The position numbers and the translations under genes are program-made. From Dokdonella_A sp963834755 (GTDB lineage Bacteria > Pseudomonadota > Gammaproteobacteria > Xanthomonadales > Rhodanobacteraceae), in assembly GCA_963834755.1 (NCBI GenBank), contig CAWICQ010000009.1, positions 372,001 through 436,000 on the forward strand: DNA of 64,000 bases. Reading direction: 5' to 3'. This document shows positions 63,980 through 64,000 of the stretch, one piece after another. The stretch's first letter is position 1. Every line of letters begins with the position of its first letter. The notes beneath the pieces are model-generated. The model did no database searches. It saw nothing but the letters and a program-made list of their open reading frames with translations, and was not told where the DNA came from.

Positions 63980-64000
63980 AATCGCGTCACGATCGATCGG

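Overview
The window is about 64 kb of GC-rich chromosome whose gene content and order point to a gammaproteobacterium of the Lysobacterales (Xanthomonadales), probably near the Rhodanobacteraceae. This placement is inferred. It rests on the rod-shape/peptidoglycan cluster, the rubredoxin-thiE-hemL run, the PPi-dependent phosphofructokinase with a proton-pumping pyrophosphatase, and the block TIGR02449-zapA-6S RNA-5-formyl-THF cyclo-ligase-EVE-rpiA. Almost everything is core metabolism or envelope biology. I see no phage, insertion sequence, CRISPR array, tRNA or rRNA.

Layout. 1-8.7 kb, minus strand: a cell-wall cluster (dacA-like start, rlpA, mltB, def, rodA, mrdA, mreD, mreC, mreB). 8.9-18.9 kb: a sugar/nucleoside kinase, a DUF192 lipoprotein, rubredoxin, thiE, hemL, an Fe-S type regulator with a periplasmic helical protein, a glyoxalase-like protein, a LON-domain protein, mpl and adk. 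19-27.1 kb: PPi-dependent phosphofructokinase, H+-pyrophosphatase, a prolyl oligopeptidase-thioredoxin pair and soluble pyrophosphatase, giving a PPi-centred energy block. 27.2-36.4 kb: an ArnT-like glycosyltransferase, a DUF2333 protein, a ferritin-like protein, thiC with a TPP riboswitch, an amidohydrolase, a flavoprotein and a DUF3016 protein. 36.5-39.4 kb: a divergent XRE regulator/SymE-like pair and a secreted GH85 glycosidase. 39.5-47.9 kb: pepQ, the cytochrome bd operon cydP-A-B-X, and an AcvB-like hydrolase next to mprF (aminoacyl-phosphatidylglycerol synthase). 48-53 kb: a tandemly duplicated and decaying array of a subtilase and IPTL-CTERM proteins. 53-64 kb: a second, two-domain AcvB, pepP, a ygfB-family gene, a 1546-residue sensor diguanylate cyclase/phosphodiesterase, zapA, 6S RNA, the cyclo-ligase, an EVE protein and rpiA.

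Two properties run through the whole window. First, REP-like palindromes of the CTCTCCCGC/GCGGGAGAG type fill most intergenic gaps, form an 87-bp triple repeat inside the mre operon, and appear to have been captured in frame within hemL and mpl. Second, at least 13 genes whose protein motifs are otherwise intact carry single-base frameshifts, 23 in all. By my reading 21 of these are one extra base and two are one missing base. They touch genes expected to be needed (cydA, cydB, hppA, mpl), so consensus-sequence error is the likeliest cause, and those genes are annotated here as single frameshifted units.
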